Of a DNA stretch of 34,598 nucleotides, positions 24,516 through 32,239 are shown piece by piece. Made by a program: the position numbers and the translations under genes. Source of the stretch: a virus; IMG/VR virus record IMGVR_UViG_3300031658_002151, positions 1 to 34,598 of that record; one strand, written 5' to 3'. Under the pieces are notes generated by a model, which made no database searches, was not told the origin of the DNA, and saw only the letters and a list, made by a program, of their open reading frames with translations. The stretch's first letter is position 1. The number at the start of each line of letters is the position of its first letter.

Positions 24516-26098
24516 TACATTACGCCCCCTTGTTTGATGGCTTGTTCAGCTACTTGTCCAGCAAGTTCTGGCTGTTCTTGTGCCATTTGTTGAGCTTGTT
24601 GTGCCATTTGCTCCTTCATTATCTGACGCTCTGCTTGTGAGTTTCTAACAGATTGTGGTATAGCCATTTTGTCTGCAACTAAATCTAATAGCATATCTGT
24701 CTTAAGCATCATCTGACCTTCGGGACCAGCTTGCTGTGCAATTTGGGCGTATTGCAAAATGTTTTGTACATCATCCATGTTTTGTGACATAGCTAATGGT
24801 GAAACGGGAGTTACTTTAATTTCAAGACCATTAACACGCAACGGCAAATCAATAATGCCACGTTCATCCATAATCTGTAGAATTTTCTCTACTAATGGAA
24901 CCATTGTTTCGTTTATTAAACGGCCAAACGCAGAGCCTAAGTTTTGTGATAATTGTTTCATACGTTCAATAACTTCAGTAGCAGAGCGTGCCGACATATT
25001 ATCTGGTGGTAATGACTCGTCCAATAAAATGGATTTAATGTTCATGCGCAAATCATTCATAATAATTTGAGATACATTAAAATCACCTGCTCGTGGCAAC
25101 GCTTTTAAGGATTCGCCTTGTGGGCCACCGTTACGTGCAACAGGAATAATTACACCTGGTGCAATGGTAACTGTATTAGGATTAAGAACCCCATCATCAG
25201 CAGCTGTATAAACGCCAGCAATAGCAAGTGAGGCGTTCTTTAGCACTAACTCAAGCACTTTGTTTAGTGTTTTAATATCTGGCAGTGCTGTAATTAACGG
25301 ACCGCGGCCATAAATTTCACCAGCAACTTTCATGTAACGAGATACAACCCACGGGCTAAATTTCATTCTGCGGTAGACGATCTCTGCTTTAGATTCTTTG
25401 TGAATAACATGGTAACAATAGTCGCCACGTTTAGCATCAAAGACGGTAGCTTCAACAAACTCAACATCTTCTGTAGGCTTGTTGTCTATTTTCTTTTGTA
25501 GGTCTGCTGGAACTTTAGCGTCTGACCATTGCTGGTTAATAGACTCGCCTTTTAAACGCATACGTCTGTATACATTGTCAACTTGACCGTTTGCACCTTC
25601 TTCAAATGCAACAAGGAATTGCGGTACAGGGATAAAGTTAATTGGAGTTATGTCATCACCTGGTTGAACCATCATTACAGATGTGCCAACACAAAGGTCT
25701 AGCAATGCTTCACCAACGGCAATATCAAAGTTTGATTGCTTAATAGTAGCAAACATTTTTTCTGTATAGACGTCTAATGCTGCTTGCGCTTCTTCTTTAC
25801 GGTCAGTAGGTATATCTGTGCCAGCTTCAAGACGACACCATTTTGTCTGAGGAGGAAAAATGCCAGACTGCATACGGTTTGCAAATCGTTGCGTAGAATT
25901 AATAGCCGTCGCGTCAAACACACGATTCATTTTTTTACTGCCGCCTACTTTACCATCGTAGTATCCGTCATACAGATTCCGTTGTGGTAACGCAAACTCA
26001 TAAGCCTCGTCATACAGTGAACGAAAGTCCTCTTTTTTTGTTAGAGCAATTTCGTGTCGTTTTAATACATCTTCTGGTTTCAATCTCATTTCAGCCAT
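24515..26098 (-). CDS. Portal / head-to-tail connector (T7 gp8-like)
   Basis: A 527-aa product with clear Head-tail_con family features: YEFALPQRNLYDG, then DATAINSTQRFANRMQSGIFPPQTKW, SVMMVQPGDD, SPWVVSRYMKVAGEIYGRGP, and MSARSATEVIERMKQL toward the C-terminus, followed by a Gln-rich tail (EQMAQQAQQMAQEQPELAGQ). It forms the twelve-fold portal for DNA packaging and ejection. Full length for the family. Confidence 0.93.
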   Translation of the reverse strand: MAEMRLKPEDVLKRHEIALTKKEDFRSLYDEAYEFALPQRNLYDGYYDGKVGGSKKMNRVFDATAINSTQRFANRMQSGIFPPQTKWCRLEAGTDIPTDRKEEAQAALDVYTEKMFATIKQSNFDIAVGEALLDLCVGTSVMMVQPGDDITPINFIPVPQFLVAFEEGANGQVDNVYRRMRLKGESINQQWSDAKVPADLQKKIDNKPTEDVEFVEATVFDAKRGDYCYHVIHKESKAEIVYRRMKFSPWVVSRYMKVAGEIYGRGPLITALPDIKTLNKVLELVLKNASLAIAGVYTAADDGVLNPNTVTIAPGVIIPVARNGGPQGESLKALPRAGDFNVSQIIMNDLRMNIKSILLDESLPPDNMSARSATEVIERMKQLSQNLGSAFGRLINETMVPLVEKILQIMDERGIIDLPLRVNGLEIKVTPVSPLAMSQNMDDVQNILQYAQIAQQAGPEGQMMLKTDMLLDLVADKMAIPQSVRNSQAERQIMKEQMAQQAQQMAQEQPELAGQVAEQAIKQGGVM

Positions 26099-26664
26099 TA
26101 CATTCCACCTTTTTTCCCAAGCATTGTTTTTTTACTTAAAAGATCATCACCACCAAGTATTGGGCCTTTAGATAATGATGATGTTGCAGGAGAAGAAGCC
26201 CCAGACAATAATCCACTAGCCGACCTTGTTATACGTTTTTTCCGTGCAGAAAGTTCACCAGACTGCCTTTGTAAATCTTCAACTTGTTTTTTAGACGACC
26301 CTGTAATCTTGCTTAATGTGCTAGATGTCACATCTTTAAACGTATCAACATTTCTGTAATCAACGCCTTCTTTTGGTTTTTGTCCAAATCCCATTGATGG
26401 AAGTGTTTGACCACCCATCGAAGGAGTAGCGTCTCTAAATTGATCCCCATCCATGCCCATTGACTTGATCTGTAATTTTGAGCCAGACTTTTCTTGAAAA
26501 TTTGTTTTATTTATTTGAGAGCTTAATTGGTTGCTCCACCAAGACTGAGGTCTAAAAGTCCCAATACCGCCAGCAGCCTTTAATGTTTCTGCTTCTGCAA
26601 TTTTATTAGGGGCAATAAGTCCAAGTTTTTTTGCTTCATTAAAATCAATATTTTTTTCGGCCAT
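26098..26664 (-). CDS. Hypothetical virion-cluster protein
   Basis: A 188-aa product, polar and low in hydrophobics, with a Gly/Met-rich centre (SMGMDGDQF, SMGGQTLPSMGFGQKP), a basic stretch (ARKKRITRSASGLLSG) and the end SKKTMLGKKGGM. It is probably largely disordered. It lies between a short coiled-coil protein and portal, sharing a base with the portal start. I recognise no family; a minor head protein is plausible by position. Confidence 0.6.
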   Translation of the reverse strand: MAEKNIDFNEAKKLGLIAPNKIAEAETLKAAGGIGTFRPQSWWSNQLSSQINKTNFQEKSGSKLQIKSMGMDGDQFRDATPSMGGQTLPSMGFGQKPKEGVDYRNVDTFKDVTSSTLSKITGSSKKQVEDLQRQSGELSARKKRITRSASGLLSGASSPATSSLSKGPILGGDDLLSKKTMLGKKGGM

Positions 26665-26666
26665 GA

Positions 26667-26903
26667 TTAAGCCCCTAATGTTTCGTCGTCCAGTCCTTCT
26701 TCTGGACTTAAGCGGTCTTCTGACAATAGCATGCGGCTACCACCACGAGTGCGTGCCATTTTGCGAGAAGCTTCTGAAGCAGCCATATCTCGCTTATCTG
26801 TTTCAGCTTGTGCGCGTAACTTTTCTGTTTCACGCCGTTGCTGCTCCATCTGCGCTTTTGCTGCACTTGTATCAGGTTTACTACCACCAATTAATCCACC
26901 CAT
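26667..26903 (-). CDS. Small coiled-coil head-cluster protein
   Basis: A 78-aa product: MGGLIGGSKPDTSAAKAQ, then a Gln/Glu/Arg-rich helix (EQQRRETEKLRAQAETDK), a basic RTRGGSRMLL, and an acidic end. Similar short proteins lie near the portal gene of T7-like phages. It starts two bases after the gp13-like gene with GGAGAT upstream. The function is unknown. Confidence 0.65.
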   Translation of the reverse strand: MGGLIGGSKPDTSAAKAQMEQQRRETEKLRAQAETDKRDMAASEASRKMARTRGGSRMLLSEDRLSPEEGLDDETLGA

Positions 26904-26905
26904 TA

Positions 26906-27397
26906 CTATCTCCTAACCATTAAGTCATAATCATATTTATCCATACTATACTGCTTCATAGTGCATTCAGATATAAACCCGATAGCTCTAGCCCACTTTA
27001 TAGCCCTTAAGTCTGTAGTTTTAACAGTTATTTGCAATCTATGCAAGTCCATAGATAGCTTGCAGATATCAGTAAATGCAATTCCTACCTTAGTTGTTGC
27101 AATTGGCCTACGTCTGGCGGTGTCTCCGATAACAGACCACATCTCTCCAACGCCATCCCAGAGCTTGCAACAGCCAAATACGGCAACAGGCTCTCCATGT
27201 AAAAGGCAGGTAACAGCAAATCCATGGTTAGATTGATTATCTAGCATCTTTCTAACGCCAACCATCTTTTGTGTTGACAGTCCAGAAAACTCTCCACCTT
27301 CTATTGCAAAGGCATCCTCAATGTAGAACTTAGAAAAAGTAACTCCATTTACTCTCGGAAGATGCTCATTAATATTATCAAGTATCGAATACATCAA
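26906..27397 (-). CDS. T7 gp13-like (GNAT-fold) internal/head protein
   Basis: A 163-aa product with acetyltransferase-like layout: FAVTCLLHGEPVAVFGCCKLWDGVGEMW (beta strands), then TDICKLSMDLHRLQITVKTTDLRAIKWARAIGF, a typical GNAT C-terminal segment. This matches the phage gp13/DUF2833-type family, which is needed for virion assembly and may not be an active enzyme. It overlaps the terminase large subunit gene by 20 bases. Confidence 0.75.
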   Translation of the reverse strand: MMYSILDNINEHLPRVNGVTFSKFYIEDAFAIEGGEFSGLSTQKMVGVRKMLDNQSNHGFAVTCLLHGEPVAVFGCCKLWDGVGEMWSVIGDTARRRPIATTKVGIAFTDICKLSMDLHRLQITVKTTDLRAIKWARAIGFISECTMKQYSMDKYDYDLMVRR

Positions 27398-28934
27398 AGT
27401 CAGTCATCACCGTTCTAGCCACTATTGGCTTACTACTTGAAAGAGGGCTGCGGGTCATACGCTTATGTTCGCCGCCGCCAAGCATTAAATACCCAAAGGC
27501 ATCCCCAACGTGGGAGTGTTCGTTTTTGTTTGGCATATCTCTAAAGCGTTCTTGCCCTGCACCAACAGATACGCGTTTAAAATGATAGCCGCCAGCAAGA
27601 GATTTCCTTAACATCTTGCAAGACCTGTTTACAATAAGACCTGGCTTGCCACTAATCAGCCGTTGCATAGGTGCAGCAGCACCTTCACGACGCACCTTAA
27701 AGTCATTAGAGTGTGTAGGCTGTGCGCGAAGTCCTAGTGTTCTTAAGTAATCAAACGCGGTAACCTCATAAATTGCATCACGCTGCATACCAGCTGGATC
27801 GCCCCACATCATAATCTGGGCTTTGCTGTATTTAGCATTAAGCTCCGCAAGTAGCTGCTGACCAAATCGTTCAAGGCCCATGTCTTCAGTAACAATCTCA
27901 TGCAGTACAACCCACCTGTTGTTAGGCAGTCTCTGACCAATTACGGCCGCTGGCGTTAAACCAAAGTCAACACCAATTTGTAATGGGAGTGATTCGTCAT
28001 ACTCAACATCAGCACACATCAGGTTGTCATCATATTCGGGCCATACAGGTCTACCTTCTTGCACGTAGGTGTATTTGCCTTCTGCGTAGCAGCGAATCCA
28101 GTCCAGGTTTTTACCACCAAGCATTTGCTGGTAGTATCCATTAGGTAAGTTAGTTAAGTTTTCTGCTTTAGGGTTAATCTTCCACCATCGACCAGATGCA
28201 AAGATGTGGTCATTAGCTTCAGGGTTGTCAGGTAAATCGCCTGGATCAACTTCAATTACGCCACTTGGCTGGTTAAAGAATGTCCATGCGTAGTTGCCTG
28301 TAACCTTTTCTTTTTCAGCTACTCTATGCCACCAATGGTCATCATCCATAGGGTTGGTGTCCATGAACACGCCATGCCATTTAGCCCCGCCATCACGTTT
28401 ACTAGGGTAACGTCCAACCCTGTGGGTTAGTCCATCAATTACAGCTTTAGGTAACTCACGCGCTTCATTAACAAATGCGCCAGTTAGTTCTAACGATAGC
28501 AATTTACGAACGTCTTTAGGTTGGTCAAGCGCAAGGAATAGAACCTCGCAATCAATTCCAGCAGCATCACCTTTAGCTGGTAAGCGTATGTGGTGAGTAA
28601 TGGGTGGTGTCCATAACATAGGGCCAAACGTACCTTCAGGAAAAAGGTCAAGCCATGTCTTAATGGTTGTTGTCTTTAGCATAGGATAACTGTTACGAAC
28701 TACTGCCCACCTAGAGTATCTAACGTTATCAATAGGAGATGCAGTCTGCTCTAATGCTTTAATAAATATTTTTGCACAGCAAGCATAGGATTTGCCACTA
28801 CCTACTGGCCCCATTAGCCCCTGAACAAAGTCATTATTTTGTAAAAACTTGTAAACCTCTGGTGATTTACTAAAGTTTAGAGTAATGCCATCAAAAGATA
28901 CTTCCTTGGTGCTGCGTTCTTTAGTCTTCGCCAT
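27378..28934 (-). CDS. Terminase large subunit
   Basis: A 518-aa packaging motor. The ATPase Walker A is GPVGSGKS at residues 42-49. LELTGAFVNEARELP forms the region with the acidic Walker B/coupling residues, and VFMDTNPMDDDHWW follows. The nuclease domain begins at QIGVDFGLTPAAVIGQR, an RNase H-like catalytic Asp. HVGDAFGYLMLGGGEH near the C-terminus supplies another acidic residue. It follows TerS with a short overlap. Confidence 0.93.
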   Translation of the reverse strand: MAKTKERSTKEVSFDGITLNFSKSPEVYKFLQNNDFVQGLMGPVGSGKSYACCAKIFIKALEQTASPIDNVRYSRWAVVRNSYPMLKTTTIKTWLDLFPEGTFGPMLWTPPITHHIRLPAKGDAAGIDCEVLFLALDQPKDVRKLLSLELTGAFVNEARELPKAVIDGLTHRVGRYPSKRDGGAKWHGVFMDTNPMDDDHWWHRVAEKEKVTGNYAWTFFNQPSGVIEVDPGDLPDNPEANDHIFASGRWWKINPKAENLTNLPNGYYQQMLGGKNLDWIRCYAEGKYTYVQEGRPVWPEYDDNLMCADVEYDESLPLQIGVDFGLTPAAVIGQRLPNNRWVVLHEIVTEDMGLERFGQQLLAELNAKYSKAQIMMWGDPAGMQRDAIYEVTAFDYLRTLGLRAQPTHSNDFKVRREGAAAPMQRLISGKPGLIVNRSCKMLRKSLAGGYHFKRVSVGAGQERFRDMPNKNEHSHVGDAFGYLMLGGGEHKRMTRSPLSSSKPIVARTVMTDFDVFDT

Positions 28935-29382
28935 CTTCTGCCTCTACGTCTATAGGTTCTGGTGCTACAATATTGACACCAATCACCGATGGTTTATCTG
29001 ATTCTTGCTGTTGGTCAAGCAATCCAGAAGCTTTTGCTAGTAAACGTAGTACGCCAATCTTGTCAAACAGCTCAATATCTAGTGTCGCTGTAGGATTACC
29101 TTCTTTGTCATACCTTGTGGTTGACTTAATGCTCTTAATCGCTTGCAGTGCGTGTTCAGGAATGTCCTTTGAAGCTTTGACTTTAATGTTACCATCTTCA
29201 TCCCAGCTCATAATGTCTGTCAGGTTTGTGTTAGCCATGGTCAGCAACGCATAAGACACAGCCTCACGGTTAGCCTCTAGTGTTGCAGAACGCTCTAGCG
29301 TCTTCTGGATAGTACGAACGCCACCATAGTTTTTAAGTGATGGTATTCGTTTAATCTTTCGCTTGTCTTCTTTTTCAGCCAT
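28921..29382 (-). CDS. Terminase small subunit
   Basis: A 153-aa product directly upstream of TerL and overlapping it by 14 bases. It has a basic N-terminus (KEDKRKIKRIPSLKNYGG), helical TLEANREAVSYALLTMANTNLTDI, and FDKIGVLRLLAKASGLL as seen in phage TerS oligomerisation regions, then an acidic tail. It recognises the packaging site. The label rests on this pattern plus position. Confidence 0.78.
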   Translation of the reverse strand: MAEKEDKRKIKRIPSLKNYGGVRTIQKTLERSATLEANREAVSYALLTMANTNLTDIMSWDEDGNIKVKASKDIPEHALQAIKSIKSTTRYDKEGNPTATLDIELFDKIGVLRLLAKASGLLDQQQESDKPSVIGVNIVAPEPIDVEAEDGED

Positions 29383-29725
29383 TTATTTCCTCTATCACTA
29401 CAACAGCAGCACCACCTTTACAGGCTGCACCACGGACTATATGCAAATCATCTACCTGCGAATCGTCTTCATATACTCCAGCATCCATGAGGGCATCCAA
29501 AATAGCCTTAAGGAGATTATCAATATCAAAAACACGACGGCTACGAGGGCATATAACAATGTCCATGCGAAGCCTAGCAATGCCAAGCTTAGGAACTGAG
29601 TTGTTAATGACATATTCTTGGACAGCCGTTTTAAAAGCCATACCAGCCTTTGAAATAAAACGTCGTTTTCCATTTGCCCTCCAATAAGTATTTACGGATG
29701 GTGGATAAGGTAAGGTGAGTATCAT
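29375..29725 (-). CDS. RusA-like Holliday junction resolvase
   Basis: A 116-aa product with the RusA pattern: LPYPPSVNTYWR at the N-terminus, then RVFDIDNLLKAILDALMDAGVYEDDSQV, giving catalytic Asp67, Asp69 and Asp87/88. It cuts four-way junctions, likely clearing branched DNA before packaging; phages often place it next to terminase. It overlaps TerS by 8 bases and the RHH gene by 4. Confidence 0.9.
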   Translation of the reverse strand: MILTLPYPPSVNTYWRANGKRRFISKAGMAFKTAVQEYVINNSVPKLGIARLRMDIVICPRSRRVFDIDNLLKAILDALMDAGVYEDDSQVDDLHIVRGAACKGGAAVVVIEEING

Positions 29726-29907
29726 ACGTTAAGAGAATCAATTCTGTCGTTGAGATCGACATTGTTATACTCTTTAAGATAAACCTTCAATGCTTGGTTA
29801 ATAATATGTGCGCGAGGCATCTCTTTGTCCTCATGTGCAGCATCTAACAAAGCCCTTGTCTTTGGTGTTAATCTAACTAAAAAGCTTCTGTATTTATCAG
29901 CAGCCAT
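29722..29907 (-). CDS. Ribbon-helix-helix DNA-binding protein
   Basis: A 61-aa product with Arc/MetJ-like RHH form: a beta strand FLVRLTPKTRALLDAAHE, followed by helices MPRAHIINQALKVYLKEY. GAGGGG lies about 6 bases before the start. Probably a dimeric repressor acting on a nearby promoter, perhaps that of the packaging/structural operon. The target is unknown. Confidence 0.78.
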   Translation of the reverse strand: MAADKYRSFLVRLTPKTRALLDAAHEDKEMPRAHIINQALKVYLKEYNNVDLNDRIDSLNV

Positions 29908-30031
29908 AGTCTTCCCCTCTTAAATCATCTTTAATTGGTGCGCTAAAGTATTCACTAATTACTGGACGCAATACAAATCCAGCAGTAAAGAAGCCAACAC
30001 TAATAATAGCTGTTGTAATCAAGTCTAACAT
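29897..30031 (-). CDS. Small membrane protein, 44 aa
   Basis: A 44-aa frame with one membrane helix (LITTAIISVGFFTAGFVL) and a short polar tail (SEYFSAPIKDDLRGEDYGC). AGG lies about 11 bases upstream. It overlaps the RHH gene start by 11 bases, which argues for a coupled real gene. It would be the first gene of the leftward virion operon. The family is not recognised. Confidence 0.6.
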   Translation of the reverse strand: MLDLITTAIISVGFFTAGFVLRPVISEYFSAPIKDDLRGEDYGC

Positions 30032-30610
30032 TATATGTAACCTATATCTAACGTATAACGCAGTCTATCATAAGTCCTTGCAATAATGCAATAGGCGTGT
30101 ATAATAATTAATACGGGGCCATTACCCAGCCCTTGCAAATGTAGCTACGACAGATGCAGATAAACAAATTGAACCGCAGGGTACTCCTTTCAAGGTCAGG
30201 AAGCTGACAAGACAATCGGGGCCGTGAGCTGTGGGTTCTCCTAGAGAGAATAAATTAGATAAACGAGAGTAGCCACCTTAGGGTGTTTTCCAAATAAAAT
30301 CCTTTTTTATTCGGGTTTGGTTCTATACACTCTTAAAATGATGATGAAACTTCCAAAACAAATACCAGTTAGTAAGAAAATAATCTGGCATCCAATAAAG
30401 TTCCCACCAGTTAATCTCTATACGGTTCCAAAAAACTAGCGAAAAATTGCTTCAGGTCCCCCTACGGTAGGCGGTGGGGTGGGGGGGCAAAGGGGTGCTT
30501 CTTCTGAGAGGGCATACGATACTCTTTCTTCTAGGCACTACCGTGATTAATTAAATTCTACTGATACCCCCAAGCTAGATATGCCTTTTGCGTTCTCACC
30601 GGTATGAGGC
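30032..30610. other. 579-bp non-coding region upstream of the packaging genes
   Basis: No convincing gene is found. It contains several short dyads: TTGCA/TGCAA near 30079, GGGC/GCCC near 30116-30132, GTCAG-GAAG-CTGAC near 30197, an AT-rich AATAAAA/TTTTATT pair at 30293-30311, and GGTAT/ATACC at 30601-30617 at the end of the HTH gene. It also has a very G-rich tract at 30470-30495. A length of non-coding DNA beside TerS/TerL suggests a packaging site, genome end or origin, but no such motif can be named. Confidence 0.5.
30470..30495 (+). other. G-rich tract with G-quadruplex potential
   Basis: The plus strand carries GGCGG, then G4, T, G7, CAAA, G4. This gives four runs of at least three G with loops of one to four bases, a formal quadruplex motif. 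It is preceded by a C-rich/palindromic CCTACGGTAGG at 30461-30471. It is the most G-rich stretch of an otherwise AT-rich window. Confidence 0.55.
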
Positions 30611-31225
30611 CTATACCTTAAACGCTTCTACTACTTCTGATTCAGTTACACCGTTAGTGATTAGATGTTCCAGCTTCAGCAGATCTGCATCATTCTTTAC
30701 ATACTGTGATACAGCTAGTAGAGCCTGATCAAATGTTAGACCTGTATCAATAACCGCTTGCTTGTTATCTCTTGCCTTTGCTTCTACTTTAATGGCTTCT
30801 TTCTTTGCTACTCTTCTCATAGTTTCTGCCTCTCGATTGATGATTGATTCTATTGATATACCGCTTCTGCTCTCTTGCGTTCTTAAGTCTATGTCTTCAT
30901 CATAGATAACACGCTTTAATGATCCACGTAAAGCCGTATAACCTTTTCTTACTTGCTCGAAATATCCAAGCTTCTCTAGCTTCTTAAGTGTTCTTGATAC
31001 AGCTGGCGTGCTAACGCCACGTAGCTTAGCAATTGTGCTATGCGCCACGAAAGTAAAGCCGTTAGGGCTACAGTAGCTGCATAATGCTATCAAGTTGACG
31101 TAATCACCTCTTGTAAGTCTTTTGTCGTGCATTGCCCTTAGTGGTATGACACTAAAACGCCTCGCGTCGGGTTTCTTTTCTTTTAAGTCTATGCTTGGCT
31201 TTGCTGGTATCTTGAACGGTGTCAT
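30611..31225 (-). CDS. Winged-helix regulator or replication-initiation-like protein
   Basis: A 204-aa product. Residues about 35-95 form a winged HTH: RLTRGDYVNLIALCSYCSPNGFTFVAHSTIAKLRGVSTPAVSRTLKKLEKLGYF, with recognition helix around TPAVSRTLKKLEK. The C-terminal half is charged and helical. It is transcribed away from the early plus-strand genes, so it may regulate the divergent promoters at 31226-31340. Similar HTH layouts also occur in plasmid/phage initiators, so the role is open. Confidence 0.75.
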   Translation of the reverse strand: MTPFKIPAKPSIDLKEKKPDARRFSVIPLRAMHDKRLTRGDYVNLIALCSYCSPNGFTFVAHSTIAKLRGVSTPAVSRTLKKLEKLGYFEQVRKGYTALRGSLKRVIYDEDIDLRTQESRSGISIESIINREAETMRRVAKKEAIKVEAKARDNKQAVIDTGLTFDQALLAVSQYVKNDADLLKLEHLITNGVTESEVVEAFKV

Positions 31226-31259
31226 ATATTACATTTTAACATTTAATTGTAATTAGTTG

Positions 31260-31288
31260 TTGACACCCCCATTCAATGGGTTTAATCT
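31260..31288 (+). promoter_or_regulatory. Candidate early promoter with a perfect -35 box
   Basis: TTGACA at 31260-31265, a 17-base spacer, then TAATCT at 31283-31288 as a weak -10 (3/6). It points toward the early gene ladder that starts at 31341. The weak -10 suggests dependence on an activator or tight control. Confidence 0.5.
31268..31280. promoter_or_regulatory. Palindromic operator candidate in the promoter spacer
   Basis: Perfect 6+1+6 dyad CCCATT-C-AATGGG lying between the -35 and -10 boxes, a classic repressor position. Candidate binders are the wHTH protein (30611-31225) or the RHH protein (29722-29907). Confidence 0.5.
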
Positions 31289-31293
31289 TTAGT

Positions 31294-31310
31294 TATTCCA
31301 AAGCGGAATA
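31294..31310. promoter_or_regulatory. Second dyad just downstream of the early promoter
   Basis: TATTCC-AAAGC-GGAATA, a perfect 6-bp inverted repeat starting 6 bases after the putative -10, near the expected transcription start. Could be a second operator or a small 5' hairpin. Confidence 0.4.
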
Positions 31311-31340
31311 CACAATTTAAAACACTATAAAGGGTTTATC

Positions 31341-31508
31341 ATGATAGCAAGAATCGGAAGTTTACGAAAAGCAACGGGTTTCAAATTTGAACTTACTATT
31401 CACCCAACACCTAACAACTGGAACCCAGTACAGACATATCGTTTCATTTCTAAAAAAGAAGCAAAAGCAAAAGCAAAAGAATTAAACGCACAAGCTTACA
31501 ATTATTAA
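31341..31508 (+). CDS. Small basic early protein, paralogue 1 (AYNY family)
   Basis: A 55-aa product, basic, with RKATGFKFELTI, a repeated EAKAKAKEL helix and the terminal AQAYNY. AAAGGG lies 6 bases before the ATG. It is about 43% identical by eye (23 of 54 ungapped positions) to the next gene, 31589-31759, and both end in AYNY, so they arose by tandem duplication. First gene of the early ladder. Small basic early products of phages often act on host nucleic acids or enzymes; here that is inference. Confidence 0.7.
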   Translation: MIARIGSLRKATGFKFELTIHPTPNNWNPVQTYRFISKKEAKAKAKELNAQAYNY

Positions 31509-31588
31509 TCATCTAATAAAGCCTAATAACATGGGCTTTGTTGGGCTGATTAAGCCACTACGATAAACTAAACAATGGGGTAATTATT
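31509..31588 (+). repeat. Two-hairpin intergenic element, copy 1
   Basis: Hairpin 1: AAAGCC (31518-31523) with GGCTTT (31534-31539). Hairpin 2: GGCT (31544-31547) with AGCC (31553-31556). Then a conserved tail ending in CAATGGGG before the next ATG, which supplies the ribosome-binding site. Confidence 0.75.
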
Positions 31589-31759
31589 ATGACAATCGCT
31601 AAAATCTACAACGCTCGTAAGAATACAGGCTTTAAACACCAATTATGTATTTATAAGTCTGAAACAAATAAAGAGGTTATTTGGAATGAATTCTTTGTTA
31701 AGAAAGTTGATGCAAAGAAACGTGCTAAGAAAATGGGTGCATTAGCTTACAATTATTAA
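31589..31759 (+). CDS. Small basic early protein, paralogue 2 (AYNY family)
   Basis: A 56-aa product, Lys-rich: IAKIYNARKNTGFKHQL, then FFVKKVDAKKRAKKMG and the end ALAYNY. It is related along its full length to 31341-31508 without gaps after an extra N-terminal residue. GGGG lies 9 bases before the ATG within the upstream repeat tail. No known domain. Keeping two diverged copies suggests both have a use. Confidence 0.7.
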   Translation: MTIAKIYNARKNTGFKHQLCIYKSETNKEVIWNEFFVKKVDAKKRAKKMGALAYNY

Positions 31760-31843
31760 TCATCTAACAAAGCCTGATTAAACGGGTTTTATTGGGCTGA
31801 CTAAGCCACTACGACAAACAACACAATATAGGATTACATTATC
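31760..31843 (+). repeat. Two-hairpin intergenic element, copy 2
   Basis: Hairpin 1: AAAGCC (31769-31774) with GGTTTT (31785-31790), keeping pairing through one G-U. Hairpin 2: GGCT (31795-31798) with AGCC (31804-31807). The tail contains CACAAT then TAGGAT before the next start. Confidence 0.75.
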
Positions 31844-32158
31844 ATGACTGAATTAAACGCAAACCTTACACTTAGCGACTTTCGCACCTTATGGGCTACC
31901 AGTAGTAGAAAAGACTCTTTCAGCTATGAGGCTTTAGAGTTTATTTATGATTATTTAACTGAGTTTGAGTGTGACATAACAGACATTATAGCCATTGATT
32001 GTGATATGGTTGAACAAAGCGCAAAAGATATTGCGATTGATTACAACATAAAAATTCCCGCTGGTGACGACCTAAGAGCCACGGTTATAGAACACTTAGA
32101 AGAAAACACTACAATTGTAGGCATTAGTGGTGATATTATTACTTATTATGCTTTTTAA
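31844..32158 (+). CDS. Acidic early protein, widespread phage type, function unknown
   Basis: A 104-aa product with 21 Asp/Glu and 6 Lys/Arg, net charge about -15. The layout FSYEALEFIYDYLTEFECD, then DIIAIDCDMVEQSAKDIA, and the ending EENTTIVGISGDIITYYAF resembles a family common in phages and plasmids with no established function that I know. It is in the early block where T7 has Ocr, and its acidity invites comparison, but no sequence similarity to Ocr is seen. TAGGAT precedes the start. Confidence 0.72.
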   Translation: MTELNANLTLSDFRTLWATSSRKDSFSYEALEFIYDYLTEFECDITDIIAIDCDMVEQSAKDIAIDYNIKIPAGDDLRATVIEHLEENTTIVGISGDIITYYAF

Positions 32159-32239
32159 CTAGACTGATAAAGCCTTCTAACGCGGGCTTTGTCGGGCTGA
32201 TTAAGCCATACGATAAACTACACAATGAGGGGTTACAAA
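32159..32239 (+). repeat. Two-hairpin intergenic element, copy 3
   Basis: Hairpin 1: AAAGCC (32169-32174) with GGCTTT (32185-32190). Hairpin 2: GGCT (32195-32198) with AGCC (32204-32207). The tail CACAATGAGGGG holds a decoy ATG at 32225; the GAGGGG serves the true start at 32240. Confidence 0.75.

Noticed and set aside
30109-30115. TAATACG, resembling the start of a T7 RNA polymerase promoter
   Set aside because: Only 7 bases match, the rest of the promoter is absent, it is not repeated elsewhere, and no phage RNA polymerase gene is seen in the window.
30338-30439. 33-aa plus-strand frame (starts ATGATGATG) in the non-coding region
   Set aside because: No ribosome-binding site, no neighbours in that orientation, and composition typical of chance.
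30032-30610. tRNA or other classic RNA gene in the non-coding block
   Set aside because: Short stems exist, but no cloverleaf with acceptor, anticodon and T arms could be assembled on either strand.
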